DNA from: Anabaena minutissima FACHB-250
GTDB lineage: Bacteria > Cyanobacteriota > Cyanobacteriia > Cyanobacteriales > Nostocaceae
Direction of reading: 5' to 3'
DNA: 64,000 nucleotides
Assembly (NCBI RefSeq): GCF_014697125.1
Contig: NZ_JACJRG010000003.1
Span: forward strand, 186,001-250,000
Of this stretch, positions 10,107 through 19,301 are shown one piece after another. The notes under the pieces were generated by a model. The model was not told the origin of the DNA. It searched no databases and was given only the letters and a program-made list of their open reading frames with translations. Position 1 is the first letter of the stretch, and each line of letters starts with the position of its first letter. A program made the translations under genes and the position numbers.

Positions 10107-13100
10107 TTACCGCAAATTCCTTCGTTGCTTCATTAATAATTTATTGCGCTGGTTCAGAGCTTCTCTTTGTTTATCCACTCTTGTACGCATTTTTTCTAAA
10201 GTTGTTGGCGCTGATGATTTTTGACTTAAATGTTCCGCCAGTGACTTAATAGTGGGATTTTGAAATATATCTACAACTGATAAATCCTGCTGTAGAATTT
10301 CCCTGAGTTTATTCTTTACTTGTACAACTAACAGAGAATGTCCACCAAGATCAAAGAAATTATCATGAATACCTACTTTTTCTAAGTGTAGCACCTGTCT
10401 CCAAACCTGTGCTATGGATTTTTCTACTTCAGATTCAGGAGATTGATAATTATTGGCTAATTCTGGACGCAAATTATCAGGTGCAGGTAAAGCACGACGG
10501 TCTACTTTACCATTGGGTGTAAGAGGTAATGCTTCTAAAACTACAAAGGCAGAAGGAAGCATATATTCTGGCAGTTTTTCTTTAAGAAAATGCTTTAATT
10601 CATTAATAGAAAAAGCTTCTCTTTGATTAGGGACTACATAAGCAATTATGCGATTTTCATGAGCAATAATTACAGTTTCTCGCACATAGGTATATTGTGC
10701 TGTTACTGCCTCAATTTCTCCTAGTTCAATCCGAAAACCACGTAATTTAACTTGATTGTCAATTCTGCCCAAAAATTCAATTGTTCCATCAGGACGATAA
10801 CGTGCTAAATCTCCTGTTTTATAGAGGCGTTTTTCTGGTGCAAATGGACTAGAAATAAACTTTTCATGAGTTAATTCTGGCCTTTGCCAATAACCTCGTG
10901 CCAAACCCACACCACCAATATACAACTCACCTACAATACCAATAGGAACAGGTTGCAATTGTTCATCTAATATGTATATTCGTGTGTTGGCTATGGGGCG
11001 ACCAATAGGTACAATTTTTTCATTATTGTTTGGTTGGCATTTCCAGGAAGTGACATCAATAGCAGCTTCTGTAGGCCCATAGAGATTATGTAATTCTGCC
11101 GACAACCGTTCAAAGAAGCGTTCTTGCAGTTCCCAGGGTAGTGCTTCACCACTACAAATTACCCGTTTAATACTCTGACAATTCTCTAGTCCTGGTTCTT
11201 CTAAAAATACTTGCAGCATTGATGGTACAAAGTGCAATGTTGTAATTTGCTGTTGGTTAATAAGTTGGACTAAATAGCTTGCATCTTGATGACCACCTGG
11301 TTTAGCAATGACTAGAGTTGCACCAGTAAATAGAGTCCAGAAAAATTCCCAGACAGAGACATCGAAACTAAAAGGTGTTTTTTGTATAACGCGATCGCAT
11401 TCTTTTAATTGATAAGCATCTTGCATCCACAGTAAGCGGTTGCATAAACCCTTGTGAGTGTTAATGGCTCCTTTGGGTTTTCCTGTAGAACCAGAAGTAT
11501 AAATTATATAGGCTGCATTTTCTAACTCTACAGGACTATCTGGGTTAGCTTGACTGTAATCGGCAAATTCTTCACTATCATTATTGATACTGATTACTTG
11601 AGCTTGGTGTGGTGGTAGTTCATGAATTAGATGCGGTTGCACTAGCAACAATTGTAATTGAGCATCTGTTAACATAAATGCCAAACGGTCTTGAGGATAG
11701 CTAGGATCTAATGGCAAATAAGCACCACCTACTTTTATAATTGCTAATATTCCTACTACCATTTCTAAAGAGCGTTCCATACAAATACCTACCAAGATAT
11801 CTGGTTTCACGCCTAAATCTTGTAGGTAATGGGCTAGTTGATTGGCTTTATTATTTAACTCACAATAGGTAAGTTGTTGATTTTCAAATACTACAGCTAC
11901 AGCATCCGGTGTTCTTTCGACTTGTGCCTCAAACAAGTGATGGATACAGGCTAATTGGGGATAATCAACTTGAGTATTATTCCACTCTACTAGCAGTTTG
12001 TGACATTCAGCAGGTGTCAATATTGGTAGCTCAGAAATACGCTGGTTGGAATTACTAACTATACCCTCTAGCAAGTTTTGAAAATGCCCAATCATTCTGG
12101 TGATAGTATCGGCATTAAATAGATCAGTATTATATTCTATCGTTCCTGTTAATCCTGCCTCACTTTCAATCATGGATAGCAGTACATCAAATTTAGCTGT
12201 GCTAGTCTCCAGTTCCTCAGTTTGCCAAATACTATCTGAGGCAGAATTTTGAAGCACAAACATCACCTGAAACAATGGGTTATAGCTTAAATCCCGATTT
12301 GGCTGTAAGGCTTCTACTAACTTCTCAAAAGGTAAATCTTGGTGAGTATATGCCTCAATCGCTACTTTTCGTACTCGTGCCAATAGTTCTTTAAAGCTGG
12401 GATTACCTGCTAAATTGGTACGCAATACCAAAGTGTTGACAAAACAACCAATTAACTGCTCTAGTTCAGCACGGTTACGGTTAGCAATTGGTGAACCAAC
12501 TAGGATATCTTCTTGACCTGTATAGCGGTATAACAAAGTTTGAAATACCGCTAACAGTGTCATAAATAAAGTAGCATCTTCATCTTTAGCTAATTGTTTG
12601 ATTGCTTCAGTTAAAGCTTTTGATAATATAAATTTATGCTGCGCTCCTTTAAAAGTTTGTATAGGACGTCTAGGACGGTCTGTAGGTAATTGTAATACAG
12701 GGAGATTTCCGCCTAATTGTTGTTGCCAATACACTAAATGCTGTTCTAAAACTTCTCCTTGTAAATAATGACGTTGCCAATACACAAAATCGGTGTATTG
12801 CAATGGCAGGTCTGATAAAGGAAAGGGTTGACCAGCGCACAAAGCTTGATAAATTGCTGATAGTTCTTTAACTAAAATATTGATTGAAAAACCATCACCA
12901 ACCAAGTGATGCAGTGTCAAAATCAATATTGATTTTTCTGGTTGCAAGTGTAGCAGTTTTGCCCGCAATAAGGGTGCTACTCCTAAATCGAAAGATGTTT
13001 GAGCTTCTTGTAAAGATATAGTTTTAATTTCAATTTCTTGCTGTTGCTGCTCAAGATCCTGTAAATCAACTTGCAATACAGTTAAGTTAACAACATTTAC

Positions 13101-15449
13101 TATTTTCTGAACAGGTTCACTATTTAATAATTCAAAGCTGGTGCGTAATATTTCGTGTTTCTGAATAATTGCGTTAATACTATTAACCAATGCTGAGAAA
13201 TTTAAATATCCTTGAATGTGAACAGCTACAGAAATATTATATGTAGCTGTTCCTGGTCGTAGTTGATTGATAAACCATAACTGTTTTTGAGTAAAGCTTA
13301 GTGGATGTTGATGAGTCTTTTTCTCTACCTTATAAATAGGCAAGTATACATGAGTACTGTTGCTATTAATTTGGTTGAGTATTTGGTTTGATAAATTAGA
13401 GATACTAGCACCATCAAATAGTTCAACTATAGATATATCTATCTGAAAATCAACTTCTAACCGATTTTTTAACTCGAATACTTTGAGAGAATCTAAACCT
13501 AAACTACTTAAGGATTGTTGAGAATTTATCTGCTCAGGTTTTACCTTCAATACATTAGCTACTAACTTTTGTAAGTAAGAATTTAATAATTGTGGTCTTT
13601 GTTCTAATGTTACTGCTAGTAAGTCGTTGCGTGTGAGAATTGTTTGTGGTTCTGTTGCCGGATTAATTTCCAGAATGCTGCTACCAACAACTTCTAATGT
13701 ACCTTCTAAAAATCTAGCTTTTGTAGCGCGACGTTGAATTTTACCGCTAGATGTTTTAGGAATAGTACCAGCTTTAATTAAAATAACTGCATAAACTTGT
13801 ACTTCATGTTCTGCGGTTACAGCTTGGCGAATAGCGACCGTAACTTCTTCTATGTTTGGTTTAGCACGAAATTCTAGTTCTTGGACTACTACTAATTGTT
13901 CTTCTTTTTCCAGCTCTACCGCAAAAGCTGCAACACTTCCTGCACGCAACATTTTATGGCTGCGTTCTGCTGTGAGTTCAATATCTTGGGGGTAAAGGTT
14001 GCGCCCCCTAATTATGATTAAATCTTTTGCCCGTCCAGTAACAAAGAGTTCACCATTGTCTAGAAAGCCTAAATCCCCAGTCCGCAAAAATGGACCCTCT
14101 CCCGTATCTTGTAGATATGCGTGGAAGGTTTGCTCTGTTTCCTCTGGACGATTCCAGTAACCATGACCAATACTTGGGCCTGATACCCAAATTTCCCCAA
14201 TTTCATTGCTTGCACAACGGGTTAAAGTGTCAGGGTTGGCAATGATAATCTGTTGTTGCGGCACAATTTGACCACAACTAACTATTTGAATGGTATTCTC
14301 TGCATTAGTATTCGTATCAATTGCTTGGTTGCATTCTAAAGCGGTCTTTTGTAATGTCTTGGTTCTCACTAACGCAGATTTGACACTACCAGAAACCATT
14401 AAGGTTGCTTCTGCCATGCCATAGCAAGGATAAAAAGCTTCTGGAAGAAACCCGCATTCTGCAAAGGTTTTGGCAAATCGCTCTAAAGTTTCTTGACGAA
14501 TTGGTTCAGCACCGTTAAAAGCAACGCTCCAACTGCTTAAATCTAGGGTTGAGCGTTGTTCGGGGGTAATTTTTTCAATACATAGTTGATATGCAAAATT
14601 GGGAGCGCCACTGGTTGTCCCTCTGTAATCAGAAATTGCTTTTAACCAACGATAAGGACGTTGCAGAAAGGATGCGGGTGGCATCATGATACAAGGAAAA
14701 CCACCATATAAAGGCTGTAGTATGCCACCAATCAGCCCCATGTCATGATAAGCAGGTAGCCAGGTGACAAATTTACTACTGGAGGTATGTTCCATGTATT
14801 GGCGTGTCACCTCAGCATTATGTAACAGGTTGGCGTGACTGAGCATGACACCTTTGGGTATGCCAGTAGAACCAGACGTATATTGTAAAAAGGCTAGAGT
14901 GTCTGGATTGATCGCAGGCTGTTTCCAAGCTACTTCTATCCCAGGATTGAGGTTATCGGTGGTTAGCCAATGAGCATGATGAATATCAAATTTATCGGTG
15001 AGTAAAGTTTGCACCTGTGACAATATACCTGATGTTGTCAGGATGACTGCGGCTTGTGCATCTTTTAAAATCGCTAAAATTCGGGGGGCGTTGCGCTGGT
15101 TGCGTGGTGGATAAGCGGGAACTGCTACCACTCCAGCATATAGACAACCGAAAAAGGCCGCTAGGTAATCTAGTCCTGGTGGGTATAGCAGTAAGACACG
15201 TTTACCGCTTAAATTTAGTGCTTGTAGTTGAGATGGGAACTGACTTGTCAGCGCTTGCGCGATCGCTCGTGCGAGTCTATCTAATTCTTTGTAAGTTACT
15301 GTGATTGCTTGTGTTTCTCCATCTGGCAAGAAAGTAAAGGCTTGTGCATTATTTGTTTGTAGGCTGCTTCTATAACGCAGTAAATCCACGATAGTGCAAC
15401 AGTTATGGGGAATATCTCCACGGTTATTCACAGCAGGTTGAATCATCAC
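10107..15449 (-). CDS. Lipo-initiating NRPS: FAAL-ACP-C-A(Ser)-PCP
   Basis: The likely first enzyme of the assembly line, 1780 residues. Residues 1-595 are a fatty acyl-AMP ligase (YTSGSTGIPKG near 190, LPAYHDMGL, YGMAEATL) that activates a free fatty acid without CoA and loads it on the ACP (GLDSLKVFEL near 653). A condensation domain (HHLVGDG near 848) joins the acyl chain to the residue activated by the adenylation domain (YTSGSTGKPKG near 1320). Its pocket reads D-V-W-H-I-S-L-I-D plus K, a classical serine code. A carrier protein (FFDLGGHSLLVVQ, near 1702) ends the module, followed by a basic tail. The product should therefore begin acyl-Ser. The start at 15449 gives an MMIQ N-terminus in front of the FAAL domain. 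The gene faces a long leader region containing a Fur box, divergent from a TonB receptor. Chain length of the fatty acid cannot be read. Confidence 0.94.
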   Translation of the reverse strand: MMIQPAVNNRGDIPHNCCTIVDLLRYRSSLQTNNAQAFTFLPDGETQAITVTYKELDRLARAIAQALTSQFPSQLQALNLSGKRVLLLYPPGLDYLAAFFGCLYAGVVAVPAYPPRNQRNAPRILAILKDAQAAVILTTSGILSQVQTLLTDKFDIHHAHWLTTDNLNPGIEVAWKQPAINPDTLAFLQYTSGSTGIPKGVMLSHANLLHNAEVTRQYMEHTSSSKFVTWLPAYHDMGLIGGILQPLYGGFPCIMMPPASFLQRPYRWLKAISDYRGTTSGAPNFAYQLCIEKITPEQRSTLDLSSWSVAFNGAEPIRQETLERFAKTFAECGFLPEAFYPCYGMAEATLMVSGSVKSALVRTKTLQKTALECNQAIDTNTNAENTIQIVSCGQIVPQQQIIIANPDTLTRCASNEIGEIWVSGPSIGHGYWNRPEETEQTFHAYLQDTGEGPFLRTGDLGFLDNGELFVTGRAKDLIIIRGRNLYPQDIELTAERSHKMLRAGSVAAFAVELEKEEQLVVVQELEFRAKPNIEEVTVAIRQAVTAEHEVQVYAVILIKAGTIPKTSSGKIQRRATKARFLEGTLEVVGSSILEINPATEPQTILTRNDLLAVTLEQRPQLLNSYLQKLVANVLKVKPEQINSQQSLSSLGLDSLKVFELKNRLEVDFQIDISIVELFDGASISNLSNQILNQINSNSTHVYLPIYKVEKKTHQHPLSFTQKQLWFINQLRPGTATYNISVAVHIQGYLNFSALVNSINAIIQKHEILRTSFELLNSEPVQKIVNVVNLTVLQVDLQDLEQQQQEIEIKTISLQEAQTSFDLGVAPLLRAKLLHLQPEKSILILTLHHLVGDGFSINILVKELSAIYQALCAGQPFPLSDLPLQYTDFVYWQRHYLQGEVLEQHLVYWQQQLGGNLPVLQLPTDRPRRPIQTFKGAQHKFILSKALTEAIKQLAKDEDATLFMTLLAVFQTLLYRYTGQEDILVGSPIANRNRAELEQLIGCFVNTLVLRTNLAGNPSFKELLARVRKVAIEAYTHQDLPFEKLVEALQPNRDLSYNPLFQVMFVLQNSASDSIWQTEELETSTAKFDVLLSMIESEAGLTGTIEYNTDLFNADTITRMIGHFQNLLEGIVSNSNQRISELPILTPAECHKLLVEWNNTQVDYPQLACIHHLFEAQVERTPDAVAVVFENQQLTYCELNNKANQLAHYLQDLGVKPDILVGICMERSLEMVVGILAIIKVGGAYLPLDPSYPQDRLAFMLTDAQLQLLLVQPHLIHELPPHQAQVISINNDSEEFADYSQANPDSPVELENAAYIIYTSGSTGKPKGAINTHKGLCNRLLWMQDAYQLKECDRVIQKTPFSFDVSVWEFFWTLFTGATLVIAKPGGHQDASYLVQLINQQQITTLHFVPSMLQVFLEEPGLENCQSIKRVICSGEALPWELQERFFERLSAELHNLYGPTEAAIDVTSWKCQPNNNEKIVPIGRPIANTRIYILDEQLQPVPIGIVGELYIGGVGLARGYWQRPELTHEKFISSPFAPEKRLYKTGDLARYRPDGTIEFLGRIDNQVKLRGFRIELGEIEAVTAQYTYVRETVIIAHENRIIAYVVPNQREAFSINELKHFLKEKLPEYMLPSAFVVLEALPLTPNGKVDRRALPAPDNLRPELANNYQSPESEVEKSIAQVWRQVLHLEKVGIHDNFFDLGGHSLLVVQVKNKLREILQQDLSVVDIFQNPTIKSLAEHLSQKSSAPTTLEKMRTRVDKQREALNQRNKLLMKQRRNLR

Positions 15450-15502
15450 GGTTTCAGCACCCTAATACAAACTAAGCATGGTGGTACACAGCAGCAGATT
15501 TA

Positions 15503-15528
15503 TCAGGTTCTTGTTTAAGAGAACCTGA
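15503..15528 (-). promoter_or_regulatory. 9-base inverted repeat in the NRPS leader
   Basis: TCAGGTTCT and AGAACCTGA form a perfect inverted repeat around an 8-base loop, 54-79 bases upstream of the NRPS start codon. It could be an mRNA hairpin in the 5' leader or a binding site for a dimeric regulator. No T-run follows on the minus strand, so a terminator is unlikely. Confidence 0.4.
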
Positions 15529-15819
15529 GACAATTACTGTGCTCTATCTGGGTAAGCCTCTAATTTTGCTATTGGAGTAACAAAGGGTAACTCAATCAGA
15601 ACTTCTGACCCCAAGAATTTTTAATGCTATTTAATCTCAATAACTTCTTCACATTAATCTAGTTGCAAGGAATTAGCAACAGCTTATAAATTAGTTATAA
15701 TTATAGTTTAATGACATAAAAATAAACTTTAGTTATTTACAATATTTTTGCAAAAACTCCCTAGTCTAAATGGTATTTTGCGTTAAGGGACTTCCAAAGC
15801 GATGAGATACACAGCTTAT

Positions 15820-15838
15820 CAAAATGATTATCATTATG
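15820..15838 (-). promoter_or_regulatory. Fur box
   Basis: Read on the minus strand, CATAATGATAATCATTTTG matches 16 of 19 positions of the enterobacterial Fur consensus GATAATGATAATCATTATC. It lies about 370 bases upstream of the NRPS start and about 490 bases upstream of the receptor start. Fur with Fe(II) would be expected to repress when iron is plentiful. The distance from both start codons is long, so the real transcription starts must lie nearer the box if it acts directly. Confidence 0.75.
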
Positions 15839-16326
15839 ATTAACTGCCCAGTAATTAACTCTTTAAGAGAACTATTCTTTAGAAGTTCCATGATCTTAGA
15901 GTATGGTAAAAATATTCTACGGGTACTGTAAGCCAGTAAGATTCAGGCAATTACCTTTAGAACGCTACGCGATCGCAGAACTCATACTTTGGTAGAGCAA
16001 CGCCAAAATTACTATTTTTAAGTAAAACCCTTGTCATGCAAGGATTAAAGGCGAAAAATTAACCAATCTGCTTATTGTTTTTAGTCTATGGAACTCCAGA
16101 ATAGACACTGGGGATATTTCCGCCAGAATTGCATTAGGGCTTGAGTTTCAATCACTAGACCATGATGAAATAATCTCTTCCTGCAATTCGGATGAAAGTC
16201 ATTGCTTAATAACAAAAGATTGTAATAAATTCGACTTTGTTTTAATATCATACTGCAAATAAGTTTTAATAATTTGCTGGATTAGTCAGCAGAAACTAAG
16301 GGTCAGTGTTGGGTGTGAAGAGAAAC

Positions 16327-19029
16327 ATGAAACAAGATCGGTTATTTCAAATCCTGTTGCTGACAGGTGCTTTTTCCTTGGTGTTAACAAGTCCTGCCTT
16401 CAGTAAGGAGAGACAAAAGATACAATTGCAGCCTGTTGATAGCAGTAACACAAGTGTGAGTTCTCAACAGACCTCACACTCAAAGATGAAACTGTCCTTA
16501 ACTGATTCCCAAAAGCTAGTCCAGTCAACAGGAGAAGCAGTTATACCTATTACTGGTGTGAAAGTGAATCGCACTGATAAGGGTGTAGAGATTATTTTAG
16601 AGACTGCTAAAGGGGATCAACTGCAAGTATCGGCCAAGCAGGAGGGCAATAATTACATTACTGAGATTCGCAATGCTCAGTTACGACTCTCTAATGGTCA
16701 GACAACCTTCCGTCAAGAACAACCAATCCCAGGAATTACGCTCTTACAAATAACTAATCAAGATCAGAATACTATTCAGATCACCCTGATCGGAGAGTCA
16801 GGATTACCAACGGTTGAGTTATTTGATGGTGATGAGGGTTTAATTTTAGAGGTAGCATCAGCACAGCAACCCCAACCAGAACAACCAACTACAGAATCTC
16901 CACAACCACAACAGACAGCCGATGAAGCACCATCTGAGCAGGATGAGGGCATAGAATTGGTAGTAACGGCAACTCGTACAGAAGAAGATGTACTCAATAT
17001 CCCGCGTTCTGTAACAGTAATTACTCGTGAACAGATTGAACAACAATCTAAATTAAGTACTAATTTAGCTGATATTCTGGCGAAAACTGTTCCTGGCTTT
17101 GGTGTGCCAACTAATCGTACTAATACATTTGGGCAAAATTTACGGGGACGCAATATTTCGGTTTTAATTGATGGAGTTCCCCAAAATAGTAATTTGCAAT
17201 CAATTCCTGGACAATTGACAACCATTGACCCCAGTGCAATTGAAAGAATTGAGGTGGTGCGTGGCCCGAATGCAATCTATGGTGGTCAAGCGACTGGTGG
17301 TGTGGTTAACATTATTACTAAGAGGCCAAGCGGTCAAAGATTAATTTCTACAACTAATATTGGTTTGAATACGTCTTTAACCAGATCCGAAGATAGTTTC
17401 GGCTACAATCTATCACATCAAATTGCGGGTACAGAAGGCAAATTTGATTATACTTTAGGTTTTTCCCTAGTAACAACTGCGGGATTGTATGATGCAGTAG
17501 GCGATCGCATTGCTAACTTTGTTGGTGATGATGACAGCACAAAGATAAATGCTTTGGCGAAGGTAGGAGTAGAATTATCGCCAGAACAACGCCTACAATT
17601 TACCTTTAATCGTTTTAGTCAGGAACAAGATAGTGATTTTATTTCCGATCCAGCAATTGATGATATCCCCGGAATCCAAAAATCTCGTGCTTTGAGGTTA
17701 CCAGACGGAACAAGTGTAATTGGTGCGGATGATGGGAGATTCATCAAAAATACGTTACTAAGTTTAAATTACAATAACGACAATATTTTCGGTAGCAAAC
17801 TCCAAGCTCAAGCTTACTATCGTAACTATGATTTTGGTGGGGGAATTCCCAGTGATAACCGGGGTACTGTCTTCAATGCAATCACGCAATCAGAAGGAGA
17901 ATCTGAACAGTTAGGAGGAAGATTACAAGTTGAAACACCCTTCAATTCTCAAAAAACTGTGAGTTTACTTTGGGGTGTTGACTACCAAAATGAGCGTAGT
18001 TCTCAAAAATTCAATATTTTCGATGCTGCTGAATTTGATGCAACAGGTAGTCGCATTTATCGCAAAACTGGCGAGCGGGTTTTTGTTCCACAGTACGATT
18101 TTAGGGAACTGGGTATATTCGGTCAGTTGCAGTGGGAAGTTAGCGATCAGCTGCTATTAAGTGGTGGTTTGCGTTATGTCAATATAGGTGTTAGTTTGGA
18201 AGACTACCAAACTGCGGAAGCTATACCTCGTAATATTCAAGGGGGCGATCGCAGTTTTGATTCTACAGTTTTTAATGCGGGAATTGTTTATAAATTTACG
18301 CCGGAAGTTAGTGTATTTGCTAACTTTGCTCAAGGTTTTTCCGTACCAGATTTAGGTGCGGTGTTCCGTCGCCCTCCCGCCGGAGTTGTCAATATTTTGA
18401 ACTCTTTGCGACTGACAGAACCACAGAAAGTAGACAACTATGAAATTGGCATTCGTGGTCAATGGGATAATGTCCAAGCATCGCTGTCTGGATTCTTCAA
18501 CTATTCTGATTTAGGTTCAGCTTTTAGCTTTAACCGCGCCAATGATTTCCTAGAAACTGTTCGCGCTCCCCAACGGGTTTACGGTATAGAAGCTGCGATT
18601 GATGTCCAACCTGCTCAAGCTTGGAAAGTGGGTAGTACATTTACTTGGACAGAAGGTGAAAATGATGAAAATAATGATGGGAGATATCTAGCACTCAACA
18701 GTATTACAGTTTCACCTTTGAAATTGACCGCTTATGTAGAAAACGAAACCCTTAAAGGTTGGAGAAACAGGGTACAACTGCTTTTTTCTGGCGATCGCGA
18801 TCGTGCTTTTGAAGATGGGGTTGAAGATGGCAAAATCAGCAGCTACGTCACAGTAGACTACATCAGCAGCATCAAAATAGGTCAAGGTGAACTACAAATA
18901 GGTATTCAAAACCTATTTAACAACCAATACTTTCCGGTTTACTCACAATACTTTGCGCCTTTCTTTGATAGTGCTAATTACGCAGGTCAAGGTAGAACCT
19001 TAAGCGTTGGATATCGGATTAGTTGGTAA
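16327..19029 (+). CDS. TonB-dependent siderophore receptor with N-terminal AMIN-like domain
   Basis: An outer-membrane gated barrel importing ferric siderophores with energy from TonB-ExbB-ExbD. ATG 16327 is preferred over an in-frame GTG at 16306 because it begins the signal peptide directly (MKQDRLFQ, hydrophobic core, then SPAFS). The mature part has an AMIN-like beta domain (about 55-170), a short Pro/Gln-rich linker, a plug domain (IELVVTATRTEEDVLNIPRS, then VVRGPNAIYGGQATGGVVNI) and a long beta-barrel ending in an aromatic residue (GYRISW). AMIN-linked receptors of about 900 residues are typical of cyanobacteria. Its location divergent from the synthetase genes and next to an exporter and a binding protein suggests it imports the product of this cluster; the actual ligand cannot be read. 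Confidence 0.93.
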   Translation: MKQDRLFQILLLTGAFSLVLTSPAFSKERQKIQLQPVDSSNTSVSSQQTSHSKMKLSLTDSQKLVQSTGEAVIPITGVKVNRTDKGVEIILETAKGDQLQVSAKQEGNNYITEIRNAQLRLSNGQTTFRQEQPIPGITLLQITNQDQNTIQITLIGESGLPTVELFDGDEGLILEVASAQQPQPEQPTTESPQPQQTADEAPSEQDEGIELVVTATRTEEDVLNIPRSVTVITREQIEQQSKLSTNLADILAKTVPGFGVPTNRTNTFGQNLRGRNISVLIDGVPQNSNLQSIPGQLTTIDPSAIERIEVVRGPNAIYGGQATGGVVNIITKRPSGQRLISTTNIGLNTSLTRSEDSFGYNLSHQIAGTEGKFDYTLGFSLVTTAGLYDAVGDRIANFVGDDDSTKINALAKVGVELSPEQRLQFTFNRFSQEQDSDFISDPAIDDIPGIQKSRALRLPDGTSVIGADDGRFIKNTLLSLNYNNDNIFGSKLQAQAYYRNYDFGGGIPSDNRGTVFNAITQSEGESEQLGGRLQVETPFNSQKTVSLLWGVDYQNERSSQKFNIFDAAEFDATGSRIYRKTGERVFVPQYDFRELGIFGQLQWEVSDQLLLSGGLRYVNIGVSLEDYQTAEAIPRNIQGGDRSFDSTVFNAGIVYKFTPEVSVFANFAQGFSVPDLGAVFRRPPAGVVNILNSLRLTEPQKVDNYEIGIRGQWDNVQASLSGFFNYSDLGSAFSFNRANDFLETVRAPQRVYGIEAAIDVQPAQAWKVGSTFTWTEGENDENNDGRYLALNSITVSPLKLTAYVENETLKGWRNRVQLLFSGDRDRAFEDGVEDGKISSYVTVDYISSIKIGQGELQIGIQNLFNNQYFPVYSQYFAPFFDSANYAGQGRTLSVGYRISW

Positions 19030-19100
19030 ATATTGATATTTTACCACTTCTTATGGGTGAGCGAAAACTCACCCATGTCAAATACAGAACATTTCATCTG

Positions 19101-19163
19101 ATACCAATTCTGCATGAAGCTGCGCTAAATTGTGGAAAAGGGTGTATTTCGTAAAAGTGTCAT
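19101..19163. repeat. Solitary IS630-type end
   Basis: These 63 bases, starting ATACCAATTCTGCATGAAGC, match the right end of the IS630 element at 25455-26078 (reverse complement) with about three mismatches. Similarity stops at the position where the transposase start codon lies in that element. It is a leftover end or a mini-element in the gap between the receptor and exporter genes. Confidence 0.75.
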
Positions 19164-19301
19164 TTTTGCACCAGCGCAGGCTACGCCAACAAAAATCAAA
19201 TATGAGTCCTATATTTATATCTGTACCTCATCTACCTGCAACTTGGTGTAATTGATTAACTTTAATAAAATCAAATTTATTTAATAAAAAGTTTATGTAA
19301 A

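Larger units (their letters stand above)
15450..16326. other. Divergent control region between NRPS and TonB receptor genes
   Basis: No convincing gene is seen in these 877 bases. They hold a 9-base inverted repeat close to the NRPS start, AT-rich stretches and a near-consensus Fur box roughly central. Both flanking genes start here in opposite directions, so the control signals for synthesis and uptake are probably shared. Confidence 0.6.

Noticed and set aside
16089..16145. Short open frame (MELQNRHWGYFRQN) suggesting an AraC-type regulator relic upstream of the receptor
   Set aside because: Only 18 codons and no further similarity; too little to call.
16776..17225. 149-codon minus-strand frame within the TonB receptor gene
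   Set aside because: Antisense shadow of a well-supported coding sequence, with no family features.
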